From NCBI RefSeq assembly GCF_900156915.1, contig NZ_LT732535.1, positions 2,992,838 to 3,056,837 on the forward strand: a DNA stretch of 64,000 bases. Direction: 5' to 3'. Of the stretch, positions 8,089-17,259 are shown piece after piece. The stretch's first letter is position 1. Every line of letters begins with the position of its first letter. The DNA comes from Sediminibacillus massiliensis (GTDB lineage Bacteria; Bacillota; Bacilli; Bacillales; Amphibacillaceae). Under the pieces are notes generated by a model. That model did not search any database, was not told where the DNA came from, and saw only the letters and a list, made by a program, of their open reading frames with translations. The position numbers and the translations under genes were made by a program.

Positions 8089-8243
8089 AAGCGCCTGGGC
8101 TATTTTCCATTGGAGGAGAATAGTTGACGAGGAGGAGGTTTATCGAGCTTGTTCGGCGGATACCTCCCGGCTGCCCATCTCAGCCGTTATGTTTTTATTT
8201 GAAAACGGAGAGGCGACTCTCCGAACAAGAATAAAAACAGGAT
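8089..8243 (+). ncRNA. glmS ribozyme/riboswitch
   Basis: Self-cleaves when glucosamine-6-phosphate binds, leading to decay of the glmS mRNA. The conserved core is visible in order: cleavage site A|GCGCC (G+1 at 8091), AGTTGACGAGGA, GGAGGTTTATCGA, TTCGGCGGATACCTCC, CGGCTG paired with CAGCCG, and the peripheral stem ending near AAAACAGG. The rest of the 7871-8344 gap holds the glmM terminator, the promoter and two competing hairpins before glmS. Confidence 0.93.
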
Positions 8244-8264
8244 GCCATCTAAATTTACGCGGGA

Positions 8265-8322
8265 AAGGGGCAAATGAGTGCCCCGAATCTTAATCGAAGA
8301 TTTCTGGTATTGTTTGCCCCTT
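8265..8322 (+). other. Competing hairpins between ribozyme and glmS start
   Basis: AAGGGGCAAA (8265-8274) is the exact reverse complement of TTTGCCCCTT (8313-8322), enclosing a second stem AATCTT/AAGATT (8286-8302). The same left arm can instead pair locally as GGGGCA/TGCCCC (8267-8284). The long stem ends 6 nt before the ribosome binding site. The right arm is not followed by a T run, so it is not an ordinary terminator. Confidence 0.5.
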
Positions 8323-8344
8323 GATCACAAGGAGGAAACAACAC

Positions 8345-10150
8345 ATGTGTGGAATAGTAGGTTATATTGGACGAAACGATACAAAAGAAGTTTTATTGAA
8401 CGGATTGGAAAAACTGGAATACCGGGGATATGATTCTGCCGGAATCGCTACTTTAAGTAATCATGGAGTCGATGTATTTAAAGTAAAGGGAAGAATTGCA
8501 GCACTTCGTGAAAAAGTAGCCGAGGATGATACCTTTTCCAACATGGGTATCGGACATACCCGCTGGGCGACTCATGGGGCACCAAGCGTAGAGAATGCCC
8601 ATCCGCACCAAAGCGCGTCTGGACGATTCACCATTGTTCATAATGGGGTCATCGAAAATTATCAGGATATCCGTAAGCAATATCTGGCTGATGTTAACTT
8701 AGCGAGTGAAACAGATACAGAGGTAATTGTTCAACTGGTTGAAGTTCTGTATGGGGAGTTGAACGATGTATCAGCTGCCTTTCGTAAAGCAATCGAGCTG
8801 CTTAAAGGTTCTTATGCAGTGGGGTTAATCGATGCAGAAGACCAGGAGACGATTTATGTAGCGAAAAATAGAAGTCCGCTCCTTGTGGGTCTTGGCGATG
8901 GATTCAATGTTGTAGCCAGTGATTCAATGGCTACATTAAAAGTGACAGATCGTTATCTTGAGTTGGAAGATAAAGAGATTGTTATTGTGAACAGAGACTA
9001 CGTCGAGGTCCAAAAACTAAATGGCAAGGTTGTCGATCGAGACCCATTCACAGTGGAGTTGGATGCAATGGACATGGAAAAAGGCACCTATCCTCATTTC
9101 ATGTTAAAAGAAATCGAAGAACAACCGTTGGTCATTCGTAAAATCATTCAGGAATATCAGGATGAAAATGACGAGATCAAGCTAGATGAGAATATTCGAC
9201 GTGCGATGGGTGAAGTGGACCGTATCTATATTATTGCTGCAGGTACCAGCTATCATGCCGGCTTGGTAGGAAAGCAATTCTTGGAGAAGCTTGCCAATGT
9301 ACCGACAGAAGTTCACATTGCCAGTGAATTTTCTTACAACATGCCGTTATTGTCCGAAAAACCATTATTCGTATTTATTTCCCAGAGCGGTGAAACAGCA
9401 GACAGCCGCTCGGTGCTAGTTAAAATAAAAGAACTGGGACACCCGGCATTGACCATTACAAACGTGCCAGGATCCACCCTTTCTCGTGAAGCAAACTATA
9501 CACTGCATCTACATGCAGGTCCTGAGATCGCCGTAGCTTCTACAAAAGCATATACAGCACAAATAGCTGTCCTGGCAATCCTTGCTGTAGATACAGCAAA
9601 AGCAAAAGGATTAACTTTCGACTTCAATCCATTGCAGGAACTGGGAATTGTCGCCAATGCAATGGAAAGCATAACGGATTTACAAGAAGAAATTGAGCAA
9701 ATGTCCAAAGATTATTTCGCCGAAACGAGAAACGCATTCTATATCGGCAGAGGCATGGACTACTTTGTGGCTCAAGAAGCATCCCTTAAACTAAAAGAAA
9801 TATCCTACATTCAAGCAGAAGGATTCGCCGGCGGTGAGCTAAAGCACGGTACTATTGCCTTAATTGAAGAGGGAACTCCTGTTATTGCATTGGCTACACA
9901 GGAAAATGTAAACCTATCAATCAGGGGCAATGTCCAAGAGGTTGCTGCCCGTGGCGCAAATACGTGCATTATCAGCTTGAAAGGACTGGAGCAAGAAGGA
10001 GATGCCATGGTACTGCCGAAGGTACATGAACTTCTTACTCCACTCGTAAGCGTGGTACCGATGCAATTACTGGCTTACTATGCCGCCCTTCACCGCGACT
10101 GTGATGTGGATAAACCTCGTAACTTGGCCAAAAGTGTTACAGTAGAATAA
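8345..10150 (+). CDS. glmS: Glutamine--fructose-6-phosphate aminotransferase
   Basis: Makes glucosamine-6-phosphate from fructose-6-phosphate and glutamine. The N-terminal glutaminase begins MCGIVGYIG, where the cysteine after Met is the nucleophile, so translation must start at ATG 8345 (AAGGAGG at 8329-8335) and not at the in-frame TTG at 8321. Two SIS domains follow (AAGTSYHAG and SQSGETADS near 299-355; a second near 460-520). The C-terminus [11 protein letters not shown] is typical. 601 residues, full length. Controlled by the upstream glmS ribozyme. Confidence 0.97.
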   Translation: MCGIVGYIGRNDTKEVLLNGLEKLEYRGYDSAGIATLSNHGVDVFKVKGRIAALREKVAEDDTFSNMGIGHTRWATHGAPSVENAHPHQSASGRFTIVHNGVIENYQDIRKQYLADVNLASETDTEVIVQLVEVLYGELNDVSAAFRKAIELLKGSYAVGLIDAEDQETIYVAKNRSPLLVGLGDGFNVVASDSMATLKVTDRYLELEDKEIVIVNRDYVEVQKLNGKVVDRDPFTVELDAMDMEKGTYPHFMLKEIEEQPLVIRKIIQEYQDENDEIKLDENIRRAMGEVDRIYIIAAGTSYHAGLVGKQFLEKLANVPTEVHIASEFSYNMPLLSEKPLFVFISQSGETADSRSVLVKIKELGHPALTITNVPGSTLSREANYTLHLHAGPEIAVASTKAYTAQIAVLAILAVDTAKAKGLTFDFNPLQELGIVANAMESITDLQEEIEQMSKDYFAETRNAFYIGRGMDYFVAQEASLKLKEISYIQAEGFAGGELKHGTIALIEEGTPVIALATQENVNLSIRGNVQEVAARGANTCIISLKGLEQEGDAMVLPKVHELLTPLVSVVPMQLLAYYAALHRDCDVDKPRNLAKSVTVE

Positions 10151-10160
10151 TATAAAAGAA

Positions 10161-10196
10161 AATCCTGCCGGGGCTCCCGGTCAGGATTTTTTTGCT
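10161..10196 (+). terminator. Terminator after glmS
   Basis: Stem AATCCTGCCGGG/CCCGGTCAGGATT with loop GCT, followed by seven Ts. Confidence 0.88.
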
Positions 10197-10370
10197 TTCG
10201 GAGACTAAGTGTAAAATTTTGCCTTGAACCATTCACAAGTGTTTGCCAGGATCCTCCTGGACACTTTCCTGATAAACTGTCAGCCAAGCATTCCATGGTC
10301 AAATCTTTTATAATGAAGGCATCTAAAGGCATCATCATGTCAAACAAGTGGTTAGGAGCGTAAAGCGTAT

Positions 10371-12101
10371 ATGAATCAGCTTTTGAAAATGGCTTTTAAA
10401 CAGAAAGCGAGTATGATTTTGCTTATTGTATCGGCTTTTCTGAAAGGGTTCATTATCATCGGCCAAGCCTATTTTTTCGTCATCGTCATAGACCGTGCTT
10501 TTTTGAAAGGCGAGGCCTTCGATGCTCTTGTTCCTTCTTTAGCCATACTGGCGGCAATTTTACTGACCAGAGCGGTTATCACTTATTTAAATGGCTGGAT
10601 CGGAGCTGAAATGTCGGCAAGAGCCAAAGCGGAATTGCGGGAGTCTCTTTTCTCCCGGTATTCCGCCATTCCTGTTCAGGCTGCTCTTAAAGGGCAGTCG
10701 GGAAAGAAAGTAAGTGTCATAATGGATGCTGTCGATGGGGTCGATAGTTATTTCAGCCAGTATATTCCCCAGATGATCCAAGCTGCCGTTATACCGATTA
10801 TGTTGTTGGTAGTTGTATTTTCTCAACATGTTTATTCCGGGTTGATAATAGTCATTACTGCTCCTTTCATTCCCTTTTTCATGATAATGATCGGAATAAA
10901 AACGAAAAAGAAATCAGAGGAACAGCTGGATAAGCTGGCGGCATTTGCCGGTAAGTTTGTAGACACGCTCCAAGGTTTGATCACCCTGAAATTATATGGC
11001 AAAGCCAAACAGCAAAAAGAAGCAATCCGAACCAGCAGTTATCAGTTTCGGGACACAACGATGGAAGTGTTGAGGATAGCATTTGTATCTTCCCTGATGC
11101 TCGAGTTCATTTCCATGCTCAGTATCGGACTCGTTGCTCTGGAAATTGCAATCAGGCTGGTCGTATTTCAGAGTCTGACCTTTTTCACCGCTTTTTTCAT
11201 CCTTGTACTGGTACCCGAGTTTTATTCCTTGCTGAAGGAAATGGGAAGCGCCTTTCATACGGGCAGGACCAGCATGGGGGCAGCCAATAAAGTGCTGGAT
11301 GAACTGAAAATACCGGCAAGAGATGTTAACTGGGGACATAATCGTCTGCCCGGTCAAGCACCCCCGGAAATTGAACTGAAAAGCACAAGCTTCCAATATG
11401 AAGAGGATGGTTTTAGCCTATCTGATATTCAAGCAGTTTTCGAGCCGTACAGTCAGGCAGCCATCATAGGCAGGAGCGGGTCAGGGAAAACAACGTTACT
11501 CCACTTGATTGCCGGGCTTATTAGACCGTCGGAAGGGGAAGTGATCATTAGTGGAAAAGGGCAGTCAGAATGGATGGAAGAAGACTGGTTTAGTAAGATA
11601 ACGTACATTTCGCAACAGCCTTATCTTTTTTCAGGAACCATCGCAGATAATATAGCGATAACCGGTACGGGAATCCCTTCCATGGAAAGAGTGAAAGAGG
11701 CAGCGGAAAAAGCCGGTCTCTCAGAGCTCATTCAGTCGCTGAAAGACGGGTACGAAACACGAATCGGTGAAGCAGGAAGGGGCCTTTCCGGAGGGGAAAA
11801 ACAGCGTATAGCTGTGGCAAGGGCTTTCTATAAAAATCCTTCGGTCGTCTTATTTGATGAACCGACAACAGGTCTTGACCTTAGGACGGAGCAAATAGTA
11901 CAGGATGCCATCCATGAACTGGCTCAGGGGGCAACAATTATTACGGTAGCCCATCGCCTTCATACGATTAAAAATGCCGATAAGATTCTCTTCCTTGAAA
12001 ATGGCAGACTGAAAGGGTGCGGTAATCATCATGAATTAATGGAAAAGGTGAAGGAGTATCAATCGATGGTCAATGTACAGCAAGGAGAGGAGACGGGATG
12101 A
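10371..12101 (+). CDS. cydD: Thiol reductant ABC exporter subunit CydD
   Basis: Half-transporter of the heterodimeric CydDC exporter of glutathione/cysteine-type reductants, needed for assembly of cytochrome bd. A membrane domain of about 310 residues is followed by an ATPase domain with Walker A GRSGSGKTT, signature LSGGEKQR and Walker B VVLFDEPTTGLD. The N-terminus is CydD-like. It overlaps cydC by 4 bp (ATGA), so the two are translationally coupled. No cydAB is nearby. A Rex-like half-site TTCACAA at 10232-10238 and a TATAAT at 10309-10314 lie upstream; both are weak evidence. Confidence 0.87.
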   Translation: MNQLLKMAFKQKASMILLIVSAFLKGFIIIGQAYFFVIVIDRAFLKGEAFDALVPSLAILAAILLTRAVITYLNGWIGAEMSARAKAELRESLFSRYSAIPVQAALKGQSGKKVSVIMDAVDGVDSYFSQYIPQMIQAAVIPIMLLVVVFSQHVYSGLIIVITAPFIPFFMIMIGIKTKKKSEEQLDKLAAFAGKFVDTLQGLITLKLYGKAKQQKEAIRTSSYQFRDTTMEVLRIAFVSSLMLEFISMLSIGLVALEIAIRLVVFQSLTFFTAFFILVLVPEFYSLLKEMGSAFHTGRTSMGAANKVLDELKIPARDVNWGHNRLPGQAPPEIELKSTSFQYEEDGFSLSDIQAVFEPYSQAAIIGRSGSGKTTLLHLIAGLIRPSEGEVIISGKGQSEWMEEDWFSKITYISQQPYLFSGTIADNIAITGTGIPSMERVKEAAEKAGLSELIQSLKDGYETRIGEAGRGLSGGEKQRIAVARAFYKNPSVVLFDEPTTGLDLRTEQIVQDAIHELAQGATIITVAHRLHTIKNADKILFLENGRLKGCGNHHELMEKVKEYQSMVNVQQGEETG

Positions 12102-13822
12102 AGGATTTAGCTTTTATAATCAACCAGATGCTCGCAGAAAAGAAGGATATTGTCTATTCCATTCTATTCGGGTTTATTGCTGGTATCGCAGCTGTAGGGC
12201 TCTTTGCAGCGAGTGGCTATTTAATCTCCAAAGCAGCTTTTGCTCCGCCTTTATATGCTCTCACGGTGACAGTCGCTGTCGTCAAACTTCTTGGGTTTGT
12301 CAGAGCCCTGGCCAGATATGCAGAACGTTACTTTTCTCACAGGGCTACTTTTACCATCCTAGGTAACCTCCGAGTCTCTTTTTATGAAAAACTGGAGCCG
12401 ATAGCACCGAGAGTTTTTCAGCGTTATCGGGTCGGGGATCTTCTTTCCAGAGTAGTAGGGGATGTAGAAAGCTTGCAGGATTTGTTTTTGAGAGTGCTTT
12501 ATCCACCTATTGTCCTGGTAATTGTCTTTCTAAGTACGATTGTCTTCACCTCCTTTTACTCCATTTATGTTGCTTTATTGTTGTTGACAGGCCTTTTTTT
12601 AACAGGGTTTATCATCCCTACCTTGGTGATGGTGCTTCGGAAAAGACAGGTCGAGCATGTTAGGGAACACAGGTCAGTATTGTCAGCGGAAGTGGCGGAA
12701 TTTTTTCAGGGGTTCAGAGATTTGAAGATTTACCGAAAGCTAGAAACAAAGGAGCAAAATCTGGAACAGCTGGCTAATGCATATGTTCAGGAACAGAAAA
12801 AAGAAAAAAAACAAGCGGCGCTCAGCGAATCACTCAACACATTTGTTTCCATGGGGATATCGTGGGCCGTACTCGCCTTGGGAAGTTACCTTGTAATTGG
12901 GGGGCAGTTGGAGGGGATATTACTTGCTATGCTGGTTATGATTTCGCTTACTGTGTTTGAAAACGCCGCACCTATGGCGGTCCTGCCGAATTATTTGGAA
13001 GATAACCGGCGGGCGGCAACACGGTTGTTCTCAGTAGTCGAAGGAGAAAGTCAAAGACAGCCCGAATTTTATATAGAGAGCCCTTTTACAACGGGTAAGG
13101 GGCCATCGGTCGAACTGAAAAATGTATCGTTTACTTATCCTGGAGAAACACGCCAAACGCTGATCGGTTTATCTTTAAGATTAGAAGCGGCATCCAAAAC
13201 GGCGATTGTCGGACCGAGCGGGTCTGGAAAATCTACTCTAGCAGAGCTGCTATTGAAGTTCGGGACAGCTGATCATGGGGAAATTCAATTAAATGGAGAG
13301 CCGATAGAACAAATCAAGGAAGAAGATATTTGGGATTTCACCAATGTCGTCTTGCAAGAAAACCATTATTTCTATGGCACAGTAAAAGAGAACCTTCTGA
13401 TGCCGGATATGGTTGACACCAATGAAGAAAAACTTGCTGATCTATTAACATTGGTTGGCTTGGAATATATCGATTTGAACGATATGGTTTATGAAAAAGG
13501 GGAAAACCTGTCAGGGGGAGAAAAACAGCGCCTAGCAATGGTGCGGGCATTGCTGAAGGACAAACCTTTTTGGCTTTTGGATGAGCCGACCTCTTCTGTC
13601 GACGCATTGACAGAGAAGCGGATTTTTGACCATTTGTTCCATCATATGAAGGGAAAGACATTAATCCTGATCAGTCATCGTTTAACAGGATTGGAGAAAA
13701 TGAATCAAATCCTTGTCATGGACCAGGGGCGCATTATCGAATCTGGTTCTTATGAACAGCTCATGAATCGGAAAGGATATTTTTATAAGATGAAACAGAT
13801 TGAAAAAAATGTGTTTATGTAA
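12098..13822 (+). CDS. cydC: Thiol reductant ABC exporter subunit CydC
   Basis: Partner half-transporter of CydD. The CydC hallmark segment GLFAASGYLISKAAF followed by RALARYAERYFSHRATF is present near residues 30-88. The ATPase domain has Walker A GPSGSGKST, signature LSGGEKQR and Walker B FWLLDEPTSSVD. 574 residues, full length. The start overlaps the cydD stop. Confidence 0.87.
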   Translation: MKDLAFIINQMLAEKKDIVYSILFGFIAGIAAVGLFAASGYLISKAAFAPPLYALTVTVAVVKLLGFVRALARYAERYFSHRATFTILGNLRVSFYEKLEPIAPRVFQRYRVGDLLSRVVGDVESLQDLFLRVLYPPIVLVIVFLSTIVFTSFYSIYVALLLLTGLFLTGFIIPTLVMVLRKRQVEHVREHRSVLSAEVAEFFQGFRDLKIYRKLETKEQNLEQLANAYVQEQKKEKKQAALSESLNTFVSMGISWAVLALGSYLVIGGQLEGILLAMLVMISLTVFENAAPMAVLPNYLEDNRRAATRLFSVVEGESQRQPEFYIESPFTTGKGPSVELKNVSFTYPGETRQTLIGLSLRLEAASKTAIVGPSGSGKSTLAELLLKFGTADHGEIQLNGEPIEQIKEEDIWDFTNVVLQENHYFYGTVKENLLMPDMVDTNEEKLADLLTLVGLEYIDLNDMVYEKGENLSGGEKQRLAMVRALLKDKPFWLLDEPTSSVDALTEKRIFDHLFHHMKGKTLILISHRLTGLEKMNQILVMDQGRIIESGSYEQLMNRKGYFYKMKQIEKNVFM

Positions 13823-13826
13823 ATCG

Positions 13827-13863
13827 CAAGGGCAATCCCAGGAATAGTGGGAAGCTGCCCTTG
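13827..13863 (+). terminator. Hairpin after cydC (possible weak terminator)
   Basis: CAAGGGCA/TGCCCTTG with an inner CCCA/TGGG. No proper T run follows, so transcription may partly continue into the next gene. Confidence 0.4.
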
Positions 13864-13907
13864 TTGATCAAACGTTTGTTCAATAAACTCGTTAAAGGAG
13901 GAAAAGT

Positions 13908-14195
13908 ATGTCACTGATTGCCTCCCATCCCTATATAAAAGTGGAAAGGCATGTAACAGGACTAGAACAAAAACAAATAGAGCATGAACGGTATATCCAT
14001 CTGTATCGGGACAAAGTGGTCACGAAATATCATGAATTCCCGCTATCCCAAGTGATGGACATGTCGTACAGGTCGATTGGAAATAAGGGAGGTCTCCTTT
14101 ATCTCCATACAAATAAAGGAGTATACACCTATCCAGTCAAATCCACGCCCCGGAAGTTTATCGATTCCTTTAAGTTGGTTAATGAAGGCTATTGA
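13908..14195 (+). CDS. Small conserved-looking protein, possible PH-like fold
   Basis: 95 residues with a good AAAGGAGG before the ATG. I do not recognise the family with certainty. The pattern of short strands (YIHLYRDKVVTKYHEFPLSQVMDMSYR, here split by turns, then GGLLYLHTNKGVYTYPVKSTPRKFIDSF with a final helix) resembles small bacterial PH-like domain proteins. No signal peptide or membrane helix. It lies between cydC and a convergent transporter gene whose end is only 10 bp away. Confidence 0.6.
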   Translation: MSLIASHPYIKVERHVTGLEQKQIEHERYIHLYRDKVVTKYHEFPLSQVMDMSYRSIGNKGGLLYLHTNKGVYTYPVKSTPRKFIDSFKLVNEGY

Positions 14196-14205
14196 AAGCT
14201 GCTGC

Positions 14206-15186
14206 TCATTTGACTTTTTTATACTGAAGCTGACGGTTGTGAACCCGAATCAGGTTATTGGTATAAAAGCTGTGAAGAACCATGCCAATGATGATAAACA
14301 GCAACCCTGCGAGTGCCCAATAATTTGGTAGTGGACTGGATAGCAACATCACTTCCCCGGCAATTACAAACAATACCTGGGTGGACTGGGTTGCTTCTAC
14401 AGATGCCAGGCGTTCCTGGTGCTCTCTCACTCTGTCTGTAGCGATAAAAAACAAAGTAGTTGCTATGACACCTGAACAAACCGCCACGATGAAGGACTGG
14501 AACACCTGGCTTGAAGACGGTGAACCGGCCTGTATGAATCCGAACGTCCCTATGATGATCCAAAAGGGAAGGCTTGCTAAAGTCATACCGAAAACGCGCT
14601 GGAATGTATCCAGCCTCCCGCCGCAGACTTCCATCATTTTCCGGTTCCCGAGCGGATACGCGAAAGCGGCAATGGTGACGGGCAGGACGCCGACAGCCAA
14701 TTCTTGTATTTGGAAACCGTCAGCCTTTTGCAACTGGATGAGCGCCACCCCGAATAATATAATCAAGGAAAGCGACAGTGCCTTCAATGGTACTTTCTTT
14801 CTGACTGCTTTCGGTCCTGCCGGTGTTTGGATCATTTCATGGAATAAAGGTGTCACTAGAATTCCGGCAATAATCGTCAGCTGCCATGTGCCTGCTACAA
14901 GCCATCCCGGCCCGTAAGAGGCAGCAAAGGTCAATGGGGCGTAGAATAACCCAAATCCAACCGAGCTCCAGACAAGCCATTGCAGAGGCTTTCTGGCCAT
15001 TTCAATGAATACTTGTTTCATGTTTTGTCTTACCAGTACAATAAGCAATAAAAAAGGAACCATAAATAAAAACCTCAAAGAAGAACTCCACAACCAGCTT
15101 CCGCCATCAAGTTCCATTGAACGGTTCAAAATGAACGTAACCGCAAAAAACATGGATGCAATGATACCAATAATTATTTCTTTCAT
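14206..15186 (-). CDS. DMT-superfamily multidrug-type exporter (EmrE-like family)
   Basis: 326 residues with about ten predicted membrane helices (first at about 5-22). The opening MKEIIIGIIASMFFAVTFIL and the internal repeat organisation fit the multidrug resistance efflux transporter family within the drug/metabolite transporters. Substrate unknown. GAGGAG lies 8 nt before the ATG at 15186. Divergent from the serine hydrolase gene, with a short AT-rich shared upstream region (15187-15262). Confidence 0.72.
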   Translation of the reverse strand: MKEIIIGIIASMFFAVTFILNRSMELDGGSWLWSSSLRFLFMVPFLLLIVLVRQNMKQVFIEMARKPLQWLVWSSVGFGLFYAPLTFAASYGPGWLVAGTWQLTIIAGILVTPLFHEMIQTPAGPKAVRKKVPLKALSLSLIILFGVALIQLQKADGFQIQELAVGVLPVTIAAFAYPLGNRKMMEVCGGRLDTFQRVFGMTLASLPFWIIIGTFGFIQAGSPSSSQVFQSFIVAVCSGVIATTLFFIATDRVREHQERLASVEATQSTQVLFVIAGEVMLLSSPLPNYWALAGLLFIIIGMVLHSFYTNNLIRVHNRQLQYKKVK

Positions 15187-15262
15187 GTCTACACTCCTCA
15201 GAATTTTCCGAATAGAAAGTCATCTATATTTATTATATATTAATTATTAAGGGAGATGGGAA

Positions 15263-16153
15263 ATGATGTCTTTACAAATGAAATTAGAGCAAACACTGGA
15301 AAGGATAGAAGGTGAAGTAGGGGTGACCGTGGAACATCTTCAAACAGGCGAGCATGCTTCCATAAATGGTGACCGTCTATATCAAACGGCCAGTACTATA
15401 AAAGTACCGATTTTATGTGCGTTATATAAACTGGCGGAACAGGGATTGATTGGTTTGGAAGAAAGGGTGCGAATAGAAAATGAGGACTTTGTCCCGGGTT
15501 CGGGCGTTCTCCAGGAAATGCAGCCGGGACTGGAAGTAACCGTAAAGGACCTTGCCACCTTGATGATTGTGGTAAGTGACAACCTGGCTACAGACAAACT
15601 ACTGACCATGATTGGAATGGAGAAAGTGGAAGGATTCATGAGAAGCCAGAGCCTGCAGAGCACATTTGTCCGGCAATCCATTTGGGAGTTGCTTTGCCTG
15701 TCTGTTGGAATGAGTCCAGGTGCACGTCAATCCGCCGACTATATAGAATTGGAGAGAAGGCTTACATACGAAGAAGTTGACCAGAGCAGCAAAGTCTATC
15801 AGCGTGATGTGAAAGATAATAATCTCATGTCCCCGAACGACATGGCGCATCTCCTGCGGAAAATAACCGACCATGAAGGTCTTGCTGCCGATTCTTGTAA
15901 TCAAATCCTTGATATCATGTCAAGACAGCACTTTCAAAATAGAATTGGCGGGGAACTGCCACCGCAAGTTAAAGTGGCAAGCAAATCCGGTTCCCTTTTT
16001 CAGGTCGCCAATGATGTCGGGATTGTCTATCTGCCGGACGGATCATATACAATCAGTGTATTCACAACCGGCATTCAGCCAAAGGAACAAGACAATGCCA
16101 TTGCCAGTATTAGCAAAGTCGTATTCGATCATTTCACAAACAGTCAGCCATGA
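15263..16153 (+). CDS. Class A beta-lactamase-like serine hydrolase
   Basis: 296 residues with the serine beta-lactamase/DD-peptidase fold motifs: STIK (S44-K47), SDN (105-107) and KSG near 243. There is no signal peptide, so it probably acts in the cytoplasm on a peptide or amide rather than as a secreted lactamase. Start ATG at 15263 (or the next codon) with AAGGGAG upstream. The next gene, a P1-family peptidase, starts 24 bp downstream, which suggests a two-gene operon for breakdown of unusual peptides. The operon function is inference. Confidence 0.75.
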   Translation: MMSLQMKLEQTLERIEGEVGVTVEHLQTGEHASINGDRLYQTASTIKVPILCALYKLAEQGLIGLEERVRIENEDFVPGSGVLQEMQPGLEVTVKDLATLMIVVSDNLATDKLLTMIGMEKVEGFMRSQSLQSTFVRQSIWELLCLSVGMSPGARQSADYIELERRLTYEEVDQSSKVYQRDVKDNNLMSPNDMAHLLRKITDHEGLAADSCNQILDIMSRQHFQNRIGGELPPQVKVASKSGSLFQVANDVGIVYLPDGSYTISVFTTGIQPKEQDNAIASISKVVFDHFTNSQP

Positions 16154-16177
16154 TTTTTCCAATAGGGGGATAAAGAA

Positions 16178-17218
16178 TTGCAGAACAGAATAAGGGATTT
16201 TGGTGTGAAAATAGGCAACCTTGAACCAGGAAGCCAGAACAAAATAACAGATGTACAAGGTGTTGCAGTCGGACATTCAACCGTCCGTAATGGAGATATA
16301 AACACAGGTGTCACTTCTATTATTCCGCATCAGAGGAATATCTTTGAAAACAAAGTGACGGGTGCATCCTATGTCGTGAACGGATTTGGAAAGACTGCCG
16401 GACTGGTTCAACTTGACGAACTAGGAGTGATCGAAACACCTATCCTACTAACAAATACTTTTGGAGTCGGTCAATGCATGACGAGTCTCGTAAGATATAT
16501 GCTAGATGAAAATGAGCAAATCGGGAGGACGACGGGGACCATCAACCCGATAGTGGGAGAGTGTAATGATATGTTTCTCAATGATATCAGGTCACTTGCT
16601 GTCAGAGAAGAACACGTGATAGAGGCGTTGAGAACGGCGACTTTCGATTTTGAGGAAGGAGGAGTTGGTGCAGGTACAGGAATGAAGTGTTTCGGATTGA
16701 AAGGCGGGATTGGTTCTGCGTCGAGAAAGATTCCGCTTTCTTATGGGAACTATACACTTGGGGTACTCGTGCTTTCCAATTTTGGCAGCATGGAGAACTT
16801 TATTTTAAATGGAGACCAGGTGGGCCGAAGATTAGTCCGGAAATTCTCAAAAGCTATAGATGAGCAAGACAAAGGATCGATTATGATCATCGTTGCAACA
16901 GATCTGCCTGTTAGTTCACGCCAAATGAAGCGCATTATCAAACGTTCAGGGGCCGGCCTGGCGAGAACTGGTTCCATTTTCGGAAATGGCAGTGGAGACA
17001 TCGTCATTGGTTTTTCGACTGCCAACCAGATCAAACATGATCAGGGCGAACTCCAGTCTTTGCAGATGCTGCCGGAAGATGATATCGACCAGGCTTTTAT
17101 GGCTTCTGTGGAAGCGACAGAAGAAGCGATACTAAATTCCATGGTAACGGCAGAAACCACTGTTGGCAGAAATGGAAATACGCTTTACTCTTTAAAAGAA
17201 TTTATTGAGGAAGTTTAA
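16178..17218 (+). CDS. P1-family (DmpA/BapA-type) aminopeptidase
   Basis: 346 residues of the N-terminal-nucleophile family that includes D-Ala/beta-peptide aminopeptidases. The self-cleavage site G271-S272 lies in FGNGSGDIVIGFS; the opening ITDVQGVAVGHSTV and the TNTFGVG segment are also family hallmarks. Start is a TTG at 16178 with AGGGGGA upstream; no ATG fits the conserved N-terminus. Operon partner of the preceding serine hydrolase. Confidence 0.85.
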   Translation: MQNRIRDFGVKIGNLEPGSQNKITDVQGVAVGHSTVRNGDINTGVTSIIPHQRNIFENKVTGASYVVNGFGKTAGLVQLDELGVIETPILLTNTFGVGQCMTSLVRYMLDENEQIGRTTGTINPIVGECNDMFLNDIRSLAVREEHVIEALRTATFDFEEGGVGAGTGMKCFGLKGGIGSASRKIPLSYGNYTLGVLVLSNFGSMENFILNGDQVGRRLVRKFSKAIDEQDKGSIMIIVATDLPVSSRQMKRIIKRSGAGLARTGSIFGNGSGDIVIGFSTANQIKHDQGELQSLQMLPEDDIDQAFMASVEATEEAILNSMVTAETTVGRNGNTLYSLKEFIEEV

Positions 17219-17259
17219 AAGGAGTGAAGAATAAGATGTTTTAAATGACGAGGTGAAAA

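Noticed and set aside
8321-8344. N-terminal extension of GlmS from TTG 8321
   Set aside because: The catalytic cysteine must be residue 2, and AAGGAGG is placed for ATG 8345.
10232-10238. Rex operator upstream of cydDC
   Set aside because: Only one half-site (TTCACAA) is good; the other arm is degenerate and the spacing is off by one, so it is mentioned only as a hint.
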